55,651 bases of DNA, from the NCBI GenBank assembly GCA_027596035.1, contig JADGJA010000052.1, forward strand, positions 1 through 55,651. Reading direction: 5' to 3'. Positions within the stretch are counted from its first letter, which is position 1. Each line of letters starts with the position of its first letter. The stretch is from Thoreauomyces humboldtii. Lineage: Eukaryota; Chytridiomycota; Chytridiomycetes; Spizellomycetales; Powellomycetaceae. Positions 9,856 to 22,157 of the stretch are shown here, one piece after another. The notes beneath the pieces were generated by a model. That model did no database searches. It worked only from the letters and a program-made list of their open reading frames with translations, and had not been told where the DNA came from. Made by a program: the position numbers and the translations under genes.

Positions 9856-10697
9856 CTGTCATGAGGAACTGTTCACTCGGAGTAGTTTGAGGAGTCCCAT
9901 TTCGGGCCGATGAAGCGAGCGAATATACAAGCTGAATGTAAGAGCGTCTCTTGATTCCTCTGCTCCTGATGAGACGAGACTTCTAAACAATCGTTGGTTG
10001 ATGGGACCCTGCGTGAACAGCTGTGTGTAAACGGGAACTGTCCAAACCTGCCAAACCTTGGAATCTTGACTCTGTGCGTCTAGCCGTGCGCCGCCCTGCC
10101 AAGTCAAAACTGTCAGTGATATCGAAGCCCCCAGGCATGCGAATCTGGTGATGCTATCGACGATCTAGCTGGGCTCTTGTCTGATGTCTGGGTCGTCGTT
10201 TCACAAGCCGGAACATCCAAAATTCTCGAAGCTGGAAATAGATGAAATAATCGAAGACGCCCTCCAGATCTCTGTTCTACAACTGTATATGCCCCATAAA
10301 ATGACCTGCCTGCCCACACGCCTTGCTTCGATGGAGTCTTGACATGGAGTACGTAGCACATACTTCTTTCCCAACTACCGGGAGACGGAGGGCTTCTTAC
10401 TGAAGAAAAACGGCATTCATTTTGTTTCTGGTCCTTCTTCCTTCGATCGCCTTGCCGCTGCTGCTGCCCTGCCGTTTTAGACCTTCGAAAAATCTTCCCC
10501 TCATGTTCCTCGTCTTTGAGCAAATACAGGTCGCTTGCTGTCCATCCCCCCCGACTTGCATTCGTTCCGGCTGTCCCAGAAAGGTTTTCCCAGAGAGCGC
10601 AGACGAGCATAGAAACGTAAGCGGTCCAACGCAATCCTATACTGTAGTCGATCTGTGTCCTGACTCGGGCTCACCTTTTCTAGCAGGAAGAAACGTT
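9856..10697. other. divergent intergenic region, may hold a 5' exon
   Basis: About 840 bases between the ubiquitin-like gene (minus) and the hydrolase gene (plus). The minus strand is open at 9859-10130 (ISLTVLTWQGGARL, VWTVPVYTQLFTQ) and again at 10113-10610 (MLVCALWENLSGTAG onward). The first stretch could be an upstream exon of the ubiquitin-like gene, but I cannot find a convincing phase-matched donor. The rest should be promoter for both genes. Confidence 0.35.
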
Positions 10698-12614
10698 ATG
10701 TCGCTCCTCGCCGTTTACAAGGCCTTGTACACGGCCTCGGTCGTGGGAACTGGCGCCCTCTGTGTCCTTTCCCAGATACCACCTCCTGCCCGCTCTTCTG
10801 GGAACTACCGCATGACGGTTATGCTCATGTCCACGCTCGTGTAGGTCATTGCCATTACTCGGTTGTCCCTTGCGCTTCCGTCCTGACATTCCTCCCGTTC
10901 GTCAGAACCGAGTTCCCACAGATCTTCCTACTATTGAAGTTTCTGATTCTCTACTCCGCCAGCTCGGCAGGCGTCTTTGCGACTGTTTCGACTTTTACCT
11001 CCTGGCTCTACCGTTTTGACATTGCAGTGTTCCTTTGCGTGTGGGCGCTGTTCCTCCAGTGCTACTTTGCGAGGTTCATTGTGGAGGAGCAGACAAAGAT
11101 GTACAGGGCCGTGGACTCGCACGATCCACCAGGATTCTTTCAGTGAGTTCAGGCACTGGCCAAGTTTTGCGAATTCGAGCCGAAGCTAATGTCTTCGCTT
11201 TAGTCTCGGGTACTGGTTCCGTCTGCTTAACCCTTTCTGGTCCGCTCGCAACGTGATGATCCATCCCGACAGTAAGTGAGCCAGCAACGTGCAAGTCCGA
11301 AATTCTGAAATGTGCACATCCTGACCCTTGCCGAGCAAAGTTTGCTATGCGACCGATGCCGAGCTGAAAAGTGCCGGACCCGCCGCCGAGCCCTACATGT
11401 CCCTTGACATTCACATCCACCCCAGCTATCCGCGAAACCGACCTGTATTGGTTTGTAAATGGTGCCCCTTTTCTTGGCGGTCTTATTGAGACTGACCGAC
11501 TCACATTGGTAGCTATACATCCACGGTGGTGCCTGGTCCCTCGGGGACAAGACCGTCACGCCCCCATTCATATCATACATGGCCCTCAAGAAGTGGGTCG
11601 TGGTCAGCATCAACCACCGTCTCTCGCCAAATGTTCAGTACCCGACCCACCTTATCGACGCCAAGCGAGCCCTTAGATGGACCCGGCAGCACATCGCCCG
11701 ATATGGTGGCGATCCTTCCTTCATTGCCGTGGCGGGCACCTCTGCTGGTGGACACACCGCCTCCATGCTAGCGCTCACTCAGAATGACCCCTTCTTCCAG
11801 CCTGGCTTCGAATCTTTCGATACTACGGTCCAGGCTTGCGTGGGCATGAACGCCATCTTGGACGTGAGCAACCACAAACGATACTGGCGACACAGGTTCC
11901 AGGATTGGTTTGCCGTACAAGTTGCCGGTCTGGAAGGAGGGTTTGCGCCCAACGAGGAAACCATGATGCAAGCTTCCCCTGTCATCATTCTCAAGCGCAT
12001 CGAAGCCGAGAGGCGGAAGAGCACTGCAGCTGCTGTTCCTTCTGGCGCTGCAGTGAACGATGCCCCCGCCGTTGTAGTCGTTCCACATGTTGGCGCAGCG
12101 CCCCATGTCGAGCTTGCACTCTCGGAATCCACTACCAACGCGAAGTCGACTCCGGAAACATCCGTCAGCGAACCTCGCGCTGTTACTGGTCTTGAAGAGC
12201 TCCCTCCATTTCTGCTATTCCAGTATGTTAACGGTGGTTGCAGAAGTGATTCACCCTTCAGCACTTGAAACTGATGAGACAACTTGCTCAGTGGCCGGGC
12301 CGATATCCTTGTCCCATTCCGGTCTGCTCGTGACTTCGTTCAGAGCTTTAAGAAGATATCGAAGTCGGCTATCTGCTACATCGAGTTCCCGGTACGTATC
12401 ACGGCTACATAATTCCCTCCGATTTCTCGGCTGATTGACAATCTTTCCTCCCGGATGTTGACAGAACGCCAACCATATGTACGACATTCTCTCGGCTCCT
12501 CGGGGACACTATATCGCGTATGCCATCGATCGCTTTCTCGGGTCCATGTGGGAGAAGCACCAGGGTCAAGTGGCTGCAGTAGCGGCCACTACGGCCTCCC
12601 TCGAGAAGGACTAG
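10698..12614 (+). CDS. membrane-anchored alpha/beta hydrolase (carboxylesterase / HSL-type)
   Basis: Seven exons (10698-10840, 10906-11142, 11204-11271, 11341-11450, 11513-12222, 12292-12391, 12465-12614) give 505 residues. The first 130 residues carry two to three TM segments (IFLLLKFLILYSASSAGVF; IAVFLCVWALFLQCYFA), so the enzyme is probably membrane-bound, possibly in the ER. The hydrolase domain has the oxyanion motif YIHGGAW, the nucleophile elbow GTSAGGH, an acid in GRADILVP and the catalytic His in NANHMYD, so the triad is complete. Between the nucleophile and the acid lies an Ala/Val/Ser/Thr-rich insert of about 55 residues. Substrate unknown; acyl-ester or lipid hydrolysis is likely. 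The exon 4 donor is a weaker GTTTGT, but it alone keeps the frame into the YIHGGAW motif. Confidence 0.88.
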
Positions 12615-14035
12615 AATACTGAGCCCCTCATAGCTTATCACTCCAACTTGCCCCTGGTGCATAGCATTAGCATTTTCACCTCATCTACATCTACTCCTCT
12701 CTCATAATTTTCCATAATAGCATCATATCACTATTGCTCTTTCCTATCCCGTGACCTACATTGCGGTGTATCATGCCATTGGTGCGGCATGCGCCAAGTC
12801 AGAGAATAATGATGCGATAATTGACTACCATTTACACTCGTGCCCGCGAGAGAAAAAGGTCCAGCCCGCCGCTGATGGAATGTCTGTGATGTGTGTAAGA
12901 GAGCTCTAATCCTCCCACTGAAGGTCCTCCCTGTGTGGCCATTGCCCAGCCTTCATCGCCGCATGGTACGTTCCAAACAGTCCGACGAATGCGGCCCTGC
13001 GAAGGAGTGTGTGAGAAACGCTTGGTCAAAGTACCAGACACGTTTCAGACCATCACGGTCCTTGCGCTCACATATAGATCGTCAGTGGCGGACCTTGCCG
13101 TCCTGAACCCGTGGCCATAAGACAAAAGCACATAGTGCACAATACGATGGAGGCCCACGCTATCCAGCGGTTCTATGGAAAGAGGATGCATCGATTCAAT
13201 TTGAAGGATCGCGGTTGGCTCAGGAAGAAGTGCACTCGTAGACGTACCCCGAGTAACATGCCGCCCACGCCTGTTCGGAGTGCAGCATCAATTCATCCGT
13301 GAGAGACAACGACAGTCCAACCCGTAATTAATCATTGCCTTACCGAGTCCTGCACCAACCATGCTCAGCATATCAAAGACCGTCCCGCCTTCTTCGGCAT
13401 CCTCTGGAAAAGACCTCCAATTGAATTTAACGGTTTCTGAATGGTTGCTCATGGGTCAGCCGGAAGCCCTGTTTGCGAATAAAGCATGTTCTAGGCACCT
13501 ACTCTCAGAGTCCCGTGGATCGGATCGATTGAGCTCGCGAGACATGGCTATATTGCCGTATGGTACTAGGCGAGGCGAGGTACCAGCTTGCGGCCTGCCA
13601 GAATTTGTGGGGACGCCCGAATGGCGGTTTACCAAGAAATGTAGGAATGTCACTTTACCAGATGTGCAGACCCATGGTATCCGTTTCTTGCCAAACGCCG
13701 CAAATCGGGATCGACAGCGACTCAAACGAAACGTCCAGACCCCAGCTTCTCCCGTTTTTCTCCCTTTTTCCTTCCTTGTTGCACGAGCAGGAATTCCGAC
13801 ACAACTCATGCGTATGGCAGCCCTATGGGCCATAACTCCACGGCTCTGTGTACAGTGCAATGTACACTCTCGCTGCCTTTTTTCCTTGTTGTTCGTGGAG
13901 CGTCCCATCCCTCGCTTCCCCCCACTCCGCTCGGTCAGACAGCGAGTTCGATTTCCTCTTCACGATTAAAAAGCCGGCACGCTCTCGGCCGCCCGCGGTA
14001 GCTTTGCCTTCCCAGCTCAGTACCGTCTCCGCGCA
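12615..14035. other. 1.4 kb without a supported gene
   Basis: No frame here has recognisable protein features. The longest ATG-initiated frame (13361-13969, plus, 202 codons) overlaps equally long frames on the other strand and shows no domain, no TM segment and no splice-supported extension, so I do not call it. The first 150-200 bases are presumably the 3' UTR of the hydrolase, and the last part is the promoter of the gene at 14036. Confidence 0.4.
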
Positions 14036-15644
14036 ATGACTCGACACTGGCAGATAACGCCAATCCGAAGGGTTGAGCTCGCGTTGTACATCCTCCTCGG
14101 GGGGTCCTGGGCAGCATGGGCGGCCTATTCGTTCTACCTGTATCTGTCGCAAACGCCGAGGGTGGAGCACACCATCGCGTTGGATGTGACTGTTACGATG
14201 CCAGGTAAGAAGCCCTTCCGCTCTGCCAATCCTAGTGGAAAACGGTATCTTTTGCTTACTATGAAGTTTTACGGTTTTTTGGGCAGCCTTCTTTTTCGCG
14301 ATGTACACCCGCACCGCGCAAGCGGTCCCTCCGCCTTACCTTCTCTGCCTCTTCAGCGATAAACCTCAGAACGGGACCTGCATCAATCCAGCGGACGGCG
14401 GGTTCTTTGTCAACGGGCCATTCCCTATAGTCGATGGAGGACTGGACGTAGGGTGGGGAGTGACGCTGTTGCCCACTGGACCCTTGCCGGACTCGAAGAC
14501 ATCGCAAATCGGTGCATTCAGTAAGTTTTTGAGAGCGTGGTTTTCGGAGTTTGAAATGCGGGCGGTGGCTCGTGCGATTTCTGAAGAGGACGGCTGAGCA
14601 TGAAAAACCACCGTGCCGGCAGCGAAGCGAGACAGCGAAGGATGTGCTGATCTTCTTTTCCCATTTAGCTAGCAATGACAACACTTGGTCCGTAGCGATG
14701 CGTGTCAACGACACTGACGCGCACGACCTCACCGTCCAGTCCTTTGGAAGCCGATACACGGATAGCCATTGGGCCGAGTCGTACATCGATTTCAAAATGT
14801 CGAACACGACCGCGCTTTACGACGCCCTCAACAACATGACCCCTAGTGCGCGAGGACTTCTCACGTCCTCCGCTGGTCTCAACGGCACAGGAGTGCAGAT
14901 CGCCATCACGCAGAACGAGTATACCGAGTGGATGGGAGTCAGACATCCGTTCGGCGTGAACCGCACCGAGACGTACTATCAAGTGGCGACCGTGAGCTAT
15001 CTGGGCGCGGACGACACGGATCTGATCTGGGCCCTCGGGGAGCAGACGAAACCGGGGACGGCGAAGGAGCGCGAAGTCATGATCAACTTTGCCTCGTTCG
15101 GTATCGAGAGCGACATGGAAACCTTCTCCACTCCCCTTGTGGTCGTTGGTAACAGGTGAGCGACAATCTTTGTCGGCAGTTCCTTCCCGGCCTTCCCCTT
15201 CTTACTCGTTTGTGTGAAGTTTCCTCGCTCCGTCGTCCATCGTTTTTGCCATCCTCGGCTATATGTTGGGAAGCGGTCGGTTTCAACCCATCGGTAGGGG
15301 CATCCGGTCGTTGTATGTATCCCCGCCCGCCGGCCACTCACGCATCCGCTCGCTTGACAGGCAAAGTTCAAACCAACATTCTCAAGCCGAATTCCTGGCT
15401 CTCGCGGCAGTATGGAGTCGCGCCCTCTCATCCGACCAGCACTTCGGACCGCCTCGCCAGCCTCGAGGAGTTCATGGACCTGCTGCGGGACCACTACATC
15501 GACGTGCACACGTCCTTGCTGGCAAAGGACGCGCCGAGGGGAAGAAAGAGTTTGGATGGCGTGTCGACGATCCACGCGGAAGGAGCAAGTGTGGTGACGA
15601 GGGGCGGAGAGACTTATGGAAGGCTGGCAGGCGATATGGTTTGA
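14036..15644 (+). CDS. orphan two-TM glycoprotein
   Basis: Five exons (14036-14204, 14287-14520, 14669-15155, 15220-15293, 15361-15644) encode 415 residues. Residues 12-38 form a signal anchor (LALYILLGGSWAAWAAYSFY). A lumenal or extracellular domain of about 290 residues follows with at least four N-x-S/T sites (NDT, NTT, NGT, NRT) and the phrase NGPFPIVDGGLDVGWG. A second TM segment lies near residue 310 (SIVFAILGYMLG), then a tail of about 100 residues starting KVQTNILKPNSWLSRQYG. Both ends would be cytosolic. I do not recognise the family. The last intron uses a GTAGGG donor, chosen because it alone keeps the open frame. Confidence 0.75.
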
Positions 15645-16067
15645 GGCGTATCTATCTAACTGAACCGCGAGAGGTAGTAGAGTAATAGTTTTAGATGAGT
15701 GGTCAATGTTGATGCAACGAACGTTTATGCCAATATTTTATGAGGTTAGACGGAGCCCGACAAGATGACGGTTACATGTCTCAATGAGAATCCTGTTACT
15801 GCTCGAGGCACCTGCGCTTGCAACTTTGACTGACAGAGAACCTGCGCCCGACGTTCTATATATAGCGATGACTTCGGGACAGAAGTCCCGACGGTGTGAG
15901 TCATCCTTAATAAAGGCGACTGTGACGTGTAAGACTTTGTCGACAGCTATTTTAGCGTGCAAATTTCTTCCCTTTCTCTCTCTCTCTCACACCTTCTGGG
16001 GTTTCGTTCTTACCCCATCGCTTCCCTCCTCTTCCCAGCATCAGACCGAGGCTTTTCCCTACATTAC
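15645..16067. other. intergenic, promoter-like
   Basis: About 420 bases. It contains a TATA-like TATATATA around 15858 and a CT-rich tract at 15964-15990 (a run of TC repeats) about 80-100 bases before the first in-frame ATG of the next gene. Both fit a fungal promoter and transcription-start region. Confidence 0.4.
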
Positions 16068-17090
16068 ATGTCCCGGCCATCTTCCCGACGGACGAACACG
16101 ATGCTCTCCCGTAACATACTACTGCAAATATCGAGGACCATGATTGCCGCACCACACGTTGCAAAGCTAGTCGTCGTTGCCCTGCTGGCCACGGCAGTGC
16201 TCGTCTCGCCAATCCATGCCCAGGTGGCTGTCTCTACCGGGGGAACGCAGATCAAACACTCTGGCATCTTCATGCCGGAGGCAACCTTCGACGCTTACGC
16301 TTCTGCGATACAAAAAGATTGTGCGTATACGAAGAGTCTCCTACGACCTTCCTATCCAAGGACTTGGACTGACGATACCGGCTTCCTCTTTCTTCTCAGA
16401 TAGCGCCATCGCAAACCCTTCACCGCAATTGACGCAGGCTGTCTCTGACATCTCCGCAACGGCAAACACTGGACCTGTGGATGTTGCTGCTGTTCAATTC
16501 TTAGCGCAGGTATACACTCGGAACCAGTTGTCGATAAAGGTCAAATCAGTCTCGCATGTGTCCAACTGTCATTGCTTTCGTAGCACCTTGCAGCCACCAT
16601 TATCACGTCGGATCCATCGTACGCGCCCCTAACGGATGTCACCGCCCAGCTGGACAGGGCCGTCTCAGCAGCCTTCAACAACCAGCCGGCTCCCTTGCCG
16701 ACACCCTTTCTGACCGTCACCTTTGGTGCACCAGCGCCTACCAACGCGCCGGCACCATCGGGCACCGCCCCTGGTTCGGGAGCCGTAACCACCGATACGG
16801 TCGTCCAAACCGTTCAGCAGACCCTCTTTTCCACGCAGACGCTTGGCACCGCGACCGTTACGGTGCCCGTGACAACGGTGACCAGCGTGACGACGACAAC
16901 GCGGGGAGGAGCTGGTGGAGGCGCCGGAGGCAGTGTTGTCCCAACGACCTCTAGCACGCCGACATACGTTCTGCCCTTCCAACCTACGGCGTTGGCGCAG
17001 AGCGATGGCAGCAGAGGCTCACGTCCGGCGCGGTGGATAGGAGGCGTAGCGAAGGCGATACAGACTGTCGTAAACTACATAGTCGGATAG
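16068..17090 (+). CDS. secreted Thr/Ser/Ala-rich cell-surface protein
   Basis: Three exons (16068-16320, 16400-16509, 16584-17090) give up to 289 residues. Three in-frame ATGs compete: 16068, 16101 and 16140. The last gives a clean signal peptide (MIAAPHVAKLVVVALLATAV, cleaved after about SPIHA). The mature part begins with a helical domain of about 120 residues (FMPEATFDAYASAIQKDYSA; AAVQFLAQHLAATIITSD). It continues into a low-complexity region rich in Ala, Pro, Thr and Val (FGAPAPTNAPAPSGTAPG; TVTVPVTTVTSVTTTT), a Gly-rich spacer and an amphipathic end (WIGGVAKAIQTVVNYIVG). The Thr-rich part is a likely O-mannosylation stalk, so the protein may sit in the cell wall or on the surface. No GPI signal is evident and no family is recognised. 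Confidence 0.7.
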
Positions 17091-17402
17091 TTTCCCCAGA
17101 CGCTCATTTCTGCATTGGCGTTTGGTTTTCTTGGTTATATGTCGCTGTCTTTGAGTGCATTTTTTCTAATCTATTATTTCGCAAAGTCCTAACCACCTTC
17201 CTCTGCAAATCGATTGATCCTCAATAGGCTTGCCACAGGTTCAGATAAGCGATCCCGCACCATCCGAGCAATCAATGGGGAAGTGTGGCGCAGCTGTCCA
17301 TGTTACAAGATTTCGTGTGGAGGTCTCGCAAAAAGAAATAACAGCTCCCCCCAGGACAGGACCTCACAACACACGGCATCGACCAACAAGCTCCTCACTG
17401 CA
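17091..17402. other. intergenic, 312 bases
   Basis: Holds the 3' UTR of the secreted protein and the 5' flank of sas10. Nothing else is visible. Confidence 0.4.
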
Positions 17403-19965
17403 ATGGCTCGCAAAAAGCACGGTCGCAACAAGACTCTGGAACGACCCTCCACCGCAGCTCAGGATGAGATCGACTTCAGCAAGAACGCTTCGGCAAATCT
17501 AGAGAACCTGGGTCTCGACGCTGAAGACGAGTTCCACGACCAGCGAGAGACCATCCTTCTGGAGGACCCCGCTCCACGACGGTCCGGGCGACGGGGACAG
17601 AACGATGACAGCGACGGAGAAGTCGAGGTCTTTGGACTCGACGTCGAGGATTCTGACGAGGAGGAGGAGGAGGAAGCCGAGGACATGATGGACGAGGACG
17701 AGTTCACCGAGGATGAGGACGACCTACTGCTCAAGAAGCTTCAGATGGGCATCAAGCGTGGACAGGGGGTCGACAGCGACGATGACGACGACGACGACGA
17801 GGAGGGCATCGCGAAGGGAAAGAAAGGGTCAAAGAAGGGCGGAAAGGGAGACGTCGGTTCGGACGACGACCAGCAGGCCTGGGGAAAGTCCCGAGGCATC
17901 TACTACAACGCCGACGACGCTTCCGACGACGAGGACGCCAAGGCCGAGGAGGAGGAGGCTCTTCGTCTTCAACGTCTGCGAACGTCGCAGATGAGGGAGG
18001 AGGATTTCCTCGACGACCTCGACGACAGCTTCGGGAAGCGGATCGCCTCCGGAGATCCGAGCGGACGCGCTGGATTGGGTCCCGATGGAGAGGACGAAGG
18101 CTTGGATCACTTGGCGATCTCAACGTCGTTCCCTCTGCATCTTTTGCCCACGCAGACCGAGATGGAGGTCGTGTCGCGCGACACGTCGGGACTCCCCGTT
18201 GAGGAGCTTCTCAAGGTGGCCGAGGCGAGCATCCCTGAGGTCGTGCTTCTGCTTGAACACTTCCGTAATCGTTGGGACGAATGTCGCAACATCCTCGGAC
18301 CGGCACTCATGTGGACTGCCAGGACCGAAGCCTCTGCGGGGGGCGCTTCACACGGGGCTACCATGGGGAGGGAGTACGCTGAACTCAAATACCGTGAGTT
18401 TTCAGACCGGCACGACAAGCATTCTGTTGGTTTCGAAATGAACATATGTCTCATGCTTTCCTCATGCTTTCTATCAATCCAGGCCTCATCACAGCTTATC
18501 TAACCAATATTGCCTTTTACCTCTCCATGCGCGCCAATCCACCTCCATTCGTCAATCTGAAGTCCCACCCGGTGGTGGACTCGATCGATCAGCTCCGTGA
18601 GCTGCTCGAGCACCTTGAGACGACCGTGGAGGGCCGAGACGACTCCTCGGACGAGGAGATGAGCGAAGCGGATAGCGACGAGGACGCTGCGGCAAGGAAG
18701 CGAAGGAGAAAGCGCAGACGGAAGGAGAGGAAGATCAGGAGTCTTGGCAACCCGAGACTGCAAGCTGCTGTGCAAGACTTCCTCGAGAACGGAGACTTCT
18801 CCGATGAGGAGGAGGAGCAGGATGCGGAGGAGCTCGTGGAAGAGGAGAAGGAGGAAGAGGTCGTGGTCCCAGCGCCGACAAAGCGAAAGAAGTCGGCGGG
18901 TTCCACTGCAGCAAATGCCTCAACGGCCAAACCGATCGTCAAACGACACCTCGATGTGCACATCCCCGAAGCAGAGTTCGTGCCCGTTGGGAAGCCAAAG
19001 AAGACCAAGTCGAAGATCGCCCGAGCAGCGATGGCGGATCAGGACTTTGGCGACGATGCCACCATTGATGACGCCGATCTTGATGACAAGATGGCTCGCA
19101 AGAAGAGCCTCAAGTTCCACGTCACGCGTGTCGATCAGGTGCCCGACTGCATCCCGATCGGGAAATGTTCTTGGGTCTTTATAACTTACAAGGTTGTCCA
19201 CTTCCTTCCTTTTTTTTCCACAAAAAGGCGATTACGACCCGTCAAAACCGACTACAGCGTTCCGGAGGAGGCGACGACGACCTTCCCTACCGCGACCGCG
19301 ATGGCAAGCTCATTTTGCCCGACCAACCGGAAGCGGCACCAAAGCCCGTCCGCAAGCTTGATCTGCCCGACGACCTCGCCGACAATTCGGACAACCATAC
19401 GGAGGACGAAGAGGACTCGCTCGACGAGGACGCGCTCATTGGAATGCTGGACGGACCATCGTCGACGAAGGGACGCAAGCGTGCGCGTGGAGTCGAGGAC
19501 GGAGACGAGGAGGAAAGTCCAGAGGCTTACTATGAGCGTGTCGCTGGAGCGAAAAAGGCCAAGAAATCCGAGAGAAAAGAACGAGGGGATATCGAGAATG
19601 CTGCCAATGCGCTGGCAAACAGGTATAGTCCGAAAAGAAGCGATCTCTTTCCCGTTGCTTCCCCCGAGATATTCATCCCTTTCATCGTCTCGTCCAGCCT
19701 CCCGCACCCAGACTACGACATCATCGACGCGCACGCCAAGCGACCCGCAAGCTACAGAATCCTCGCCAATAAGGGTCTCACGCCTCACCGATCAAAGGAA
19801 CAGCGCAACCCGAGAGTCAAGAAGCGGATGCGCTTCGAGGCCGCGCAGAAGAAGCTCGGTTCCTTCAAGAGGCTCGTCAAGGATCCAAAGGACGCGAGAC
19901 AGTACGGTGGAGAGAAGACGGGTATCAAGGCCAACCTGGCCAGGTCCGTCAAGTTTGCAAATTAG
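17403..19965 (+). CDS. sas10: Sas10/Utp3, small-subunit processome component
   Basis: Four exons (17403-18393, 18483-19138, 19228-19622, 19698-19965), 769 residues. Sas10/Utp3 is a U3 snoRNP-associated nucleolar protein needed for 18S rRNA maturation. The N-terminus is highly acidic, with long Asp/Glu runs. The Sas10/Utp3/C1D domain follows (PVEELLKVAEASIPEVVLLL; LITAYLTNIAFYLSMRA). The C-terminal Sas10 domain is clear: RPASYRILANKGLTPHRSKE, NPRVKKRMRFEAAQKKLGS and YGGEKTGIKANLARSVKF. The last intron is 75 bases, a multiple of three, and read-through would insert 25 residues. I splice it because the homologous region is contiguous and the GT/AG sites are good. The gene converges on poc5, 315 bases away. 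Confidence 0.95.
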
Positions 19966-20280
19966 AAAAGTTCGGAGGAGCATGGGCCCCTCCTCACATA
20001 TCGGGTTCTTTCTGCGTTGCTTCTTTATACATTACCCTATATTGGGGACCTGTGTTCTCGCTGTCTTGATCACATTCAGCACTGTTGAGCACATATTGAG
20101 CCGAGCGTCGCCTTCGAGGTACATCTCACGAAAGGCCTCTGGGTATGTATGTATCTTCAAGGCATCGAATCGGAAAGCAGCCAGCGTTCTGCAGAATGAC
20201 CCTTAGGGGTTTTACAAAACCTTTGACTTCAGGATCCCAAAAAGAGGGCAATGCTCTGAACATCATTTCGGAAGAGCCCA
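19966..20280. other. convergent 3' regions of sas10 and poc5
   Basis: 315 bases between two facing stop codons. No gene or hairpin terminator is seen; it should contain both 3' UTRs and polyadenylation sites. Confidence 0.4.
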
Positions 20281-22157
20281 TCACCGCGCGTGTTGATGTG
20301 CGATCACCGTTCCGGCGCGTACGGCGTGTACTCCGTTCGACACCTCCCGCGTCGTTTCCCTCGTCGTGGCGTGTCGAGTCACCAACGTCCTCCCCGCACC
20401 GCTCGTTCCGGGGTTCTTCCCAGGTTGACTCCCCGTCTTCCCGTCGCGCGGCAGCAACGTTTGCATGTTCGGCACGCTTTCCTTCGTGGCCCTGGGTAAG
20501 CCGAGCTGTTGGGCCACGTATCCCCTGTGGTGGTCCAGCGTGGCAGCGGTGTTGCTGCTGGGGGTCCGAGCGTGGTGGGCGTAAAGGGCCGGATTGCTGC
20601 CTACCATTCCAGCGTAGGCCGTGTTGTTGTTGTTTCGAGAATGGGGTCGAGATGGGAACTGTTGCTGTTCCCGTTGATTCTGCCGTTCTTGCAGTTCCCG
20701 CTGCTGCCGATGTTCCTCGGATTGAAACTCGCGTGGGATCGGTGCCGGGGGTGGTGCAAACTCCTCGGCCATGGGCGGACGGAACATGGACATGGCTTCC
20801 ATGTTCAAAGCGCATCTGGGAAAATGCAGAACAAGGAAAGACGATCGATGAGCAAGCGGCGGGGTAGCTTCGATGGGCTTGCAGAGACTCACACTCCACG
20901 CATGAAAGCCTTCTTCATGTCTTCTTCTTGCAATCCTCGAGCTTCTTCCGAGACGTGAAGCTTCTCGTGCACGTCCTTCAGTTTCGCCTCGAGCTAAGCT
21001 CAGAGTGAATGAGCTTCCAAGGTACAGCAGTAGATCTGCCCCCGATTTCCTATGCTCTCACCTTGACGATCCTGCCGTCGTACTCGGCTGCCAGTTGCTC
21101 CATGGCCTTCTCAGCCTCCGCTTTGATCCGTCCCTCGATGGTCCGTCTCCAGTTCGTCCCCGCCACCTCTTTCCAGCAATGGAGGGTCTTTCGAAGTAGG
21201 GTGCGGGACGCGTGGGTTCGGGCGGTTCGTGACGCCGCGCGGGATAGATGGACGGCCATCTGACGGAGTCTCCAGCGTGCAAATACAAGACCGAGGCTCG
21301 ATCTTCGGCGCTGCGTTTTGGAAGCACAGCGTCAACATTTGGTACCGGGAGATGAACCCCGAGCGGCAAGCATTCGTTACCTTTTCTTCCAGAAACTTCA
21401 AACAGCGTTCCATCAGAGCCTCCATCTTGACCCTCGTCGCTTTCTCTCGCTTTGCTTCGGCCTCCCTGGCGTCGACCTTTTCCTTCAGTCCCCGGATCTC
21501 CTCCTCGGTTAGCCTCCTCGCCTCGGCCATCTCGCTGGTCTGCCGCGCGAGCATGTCGGATTTGACGGACAGAAAGTCGGCGACGACAGCGCGATGCATC
21601 ATTGCCGTCCACTTGTCGAGCGACTGAGAGAATGCGTGGGCATCCGGGTCAAAGGTGAGGCGGAGGGAATCTTCCGTGACCGGTGGTGGATGACTCGGTT
21701 GCTGATGTTGGCCCTGTGGTGGCTGTCGTTGTGGCTGGTGGTTTTGGTGCTGTGGCGATGATGATGGTGGTTGTTGAGACCGCTGGTGTAGCGGTTGACG
21801 CGCTGGGGAAGCCGGACGTGTGGATGGACGGGAGTTGAACCTAGAGGGTGGGTTGTTGCTGATGGATGTGCTTGGAGTGCGGGAGGGTCCAGGTTGTCCA
21901 GAGCTCGATTGCTTTGGTAGAGCCGGCAGGGGTTTCGCCGGCTTTCGTGCAGAGCGATCAAGCGCTTCTGTTGGCGGTTGATATGGTTGTCCACGACTGG
22001 CTTCCAGGGTGGAGATTGCGGTCACCTTTGCGATCCATTCATCTCCGAGAGTGGTCGTGGATTGCTCGTGCGATAGTGGATATCGATTTGGTGGACGTTC
22101 CTGGCGAGATGCGGTCGATGCCGCCGACGATGCTCGAGATGTCCGTTTGCTGGGCAT
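20281..22157 (-). CDS. poc5: POC5-like centriolar protein
   Basis: Four exons on the minus strand (22157-21381, 21259-21062, 20993-20893, 20815-20281), 536 residues. POC5 is a centrin-binding protein of the centriole inner scaffold, needed for full-length centrioles. The diagnostic part is the C-terminal coiled coil and box: LLRKTLHCWKEVAGTNW (centrin-binding-like Trp motif), IKAEAEKAMEQLAAEYDGRI, then EDMKKAFMRGVCALNMEAMS, whose RGVCALN-EAM core is characteristic of the family. The N-terminus is disordered, Pro/Gln/Ser-rich, and contains one helix (MTEE-type coiled coil near residue 220). The C-terminal 150 residues are Gln/Arg/Asn-rich and end VIAHQHAR. The gene argues that the organism builds centrioles. 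The name rests on the C-terminal motifs, since the rest is poorly conserved. Confidence 0.85.

Noticed and set aside
13361..13969. 202-codon plus-strand frame starting with ATG
   Set aside because: No domain, no TM segment, and similar-length frames overlap it on the minus strand; nothing distinguishes it from chance.
17640..17800. GAG/GAC trinucleotide runs as a microsatellite
   Set aside because: They encode the acidic tract that Sas10 proteins normally have, with mixed codons.
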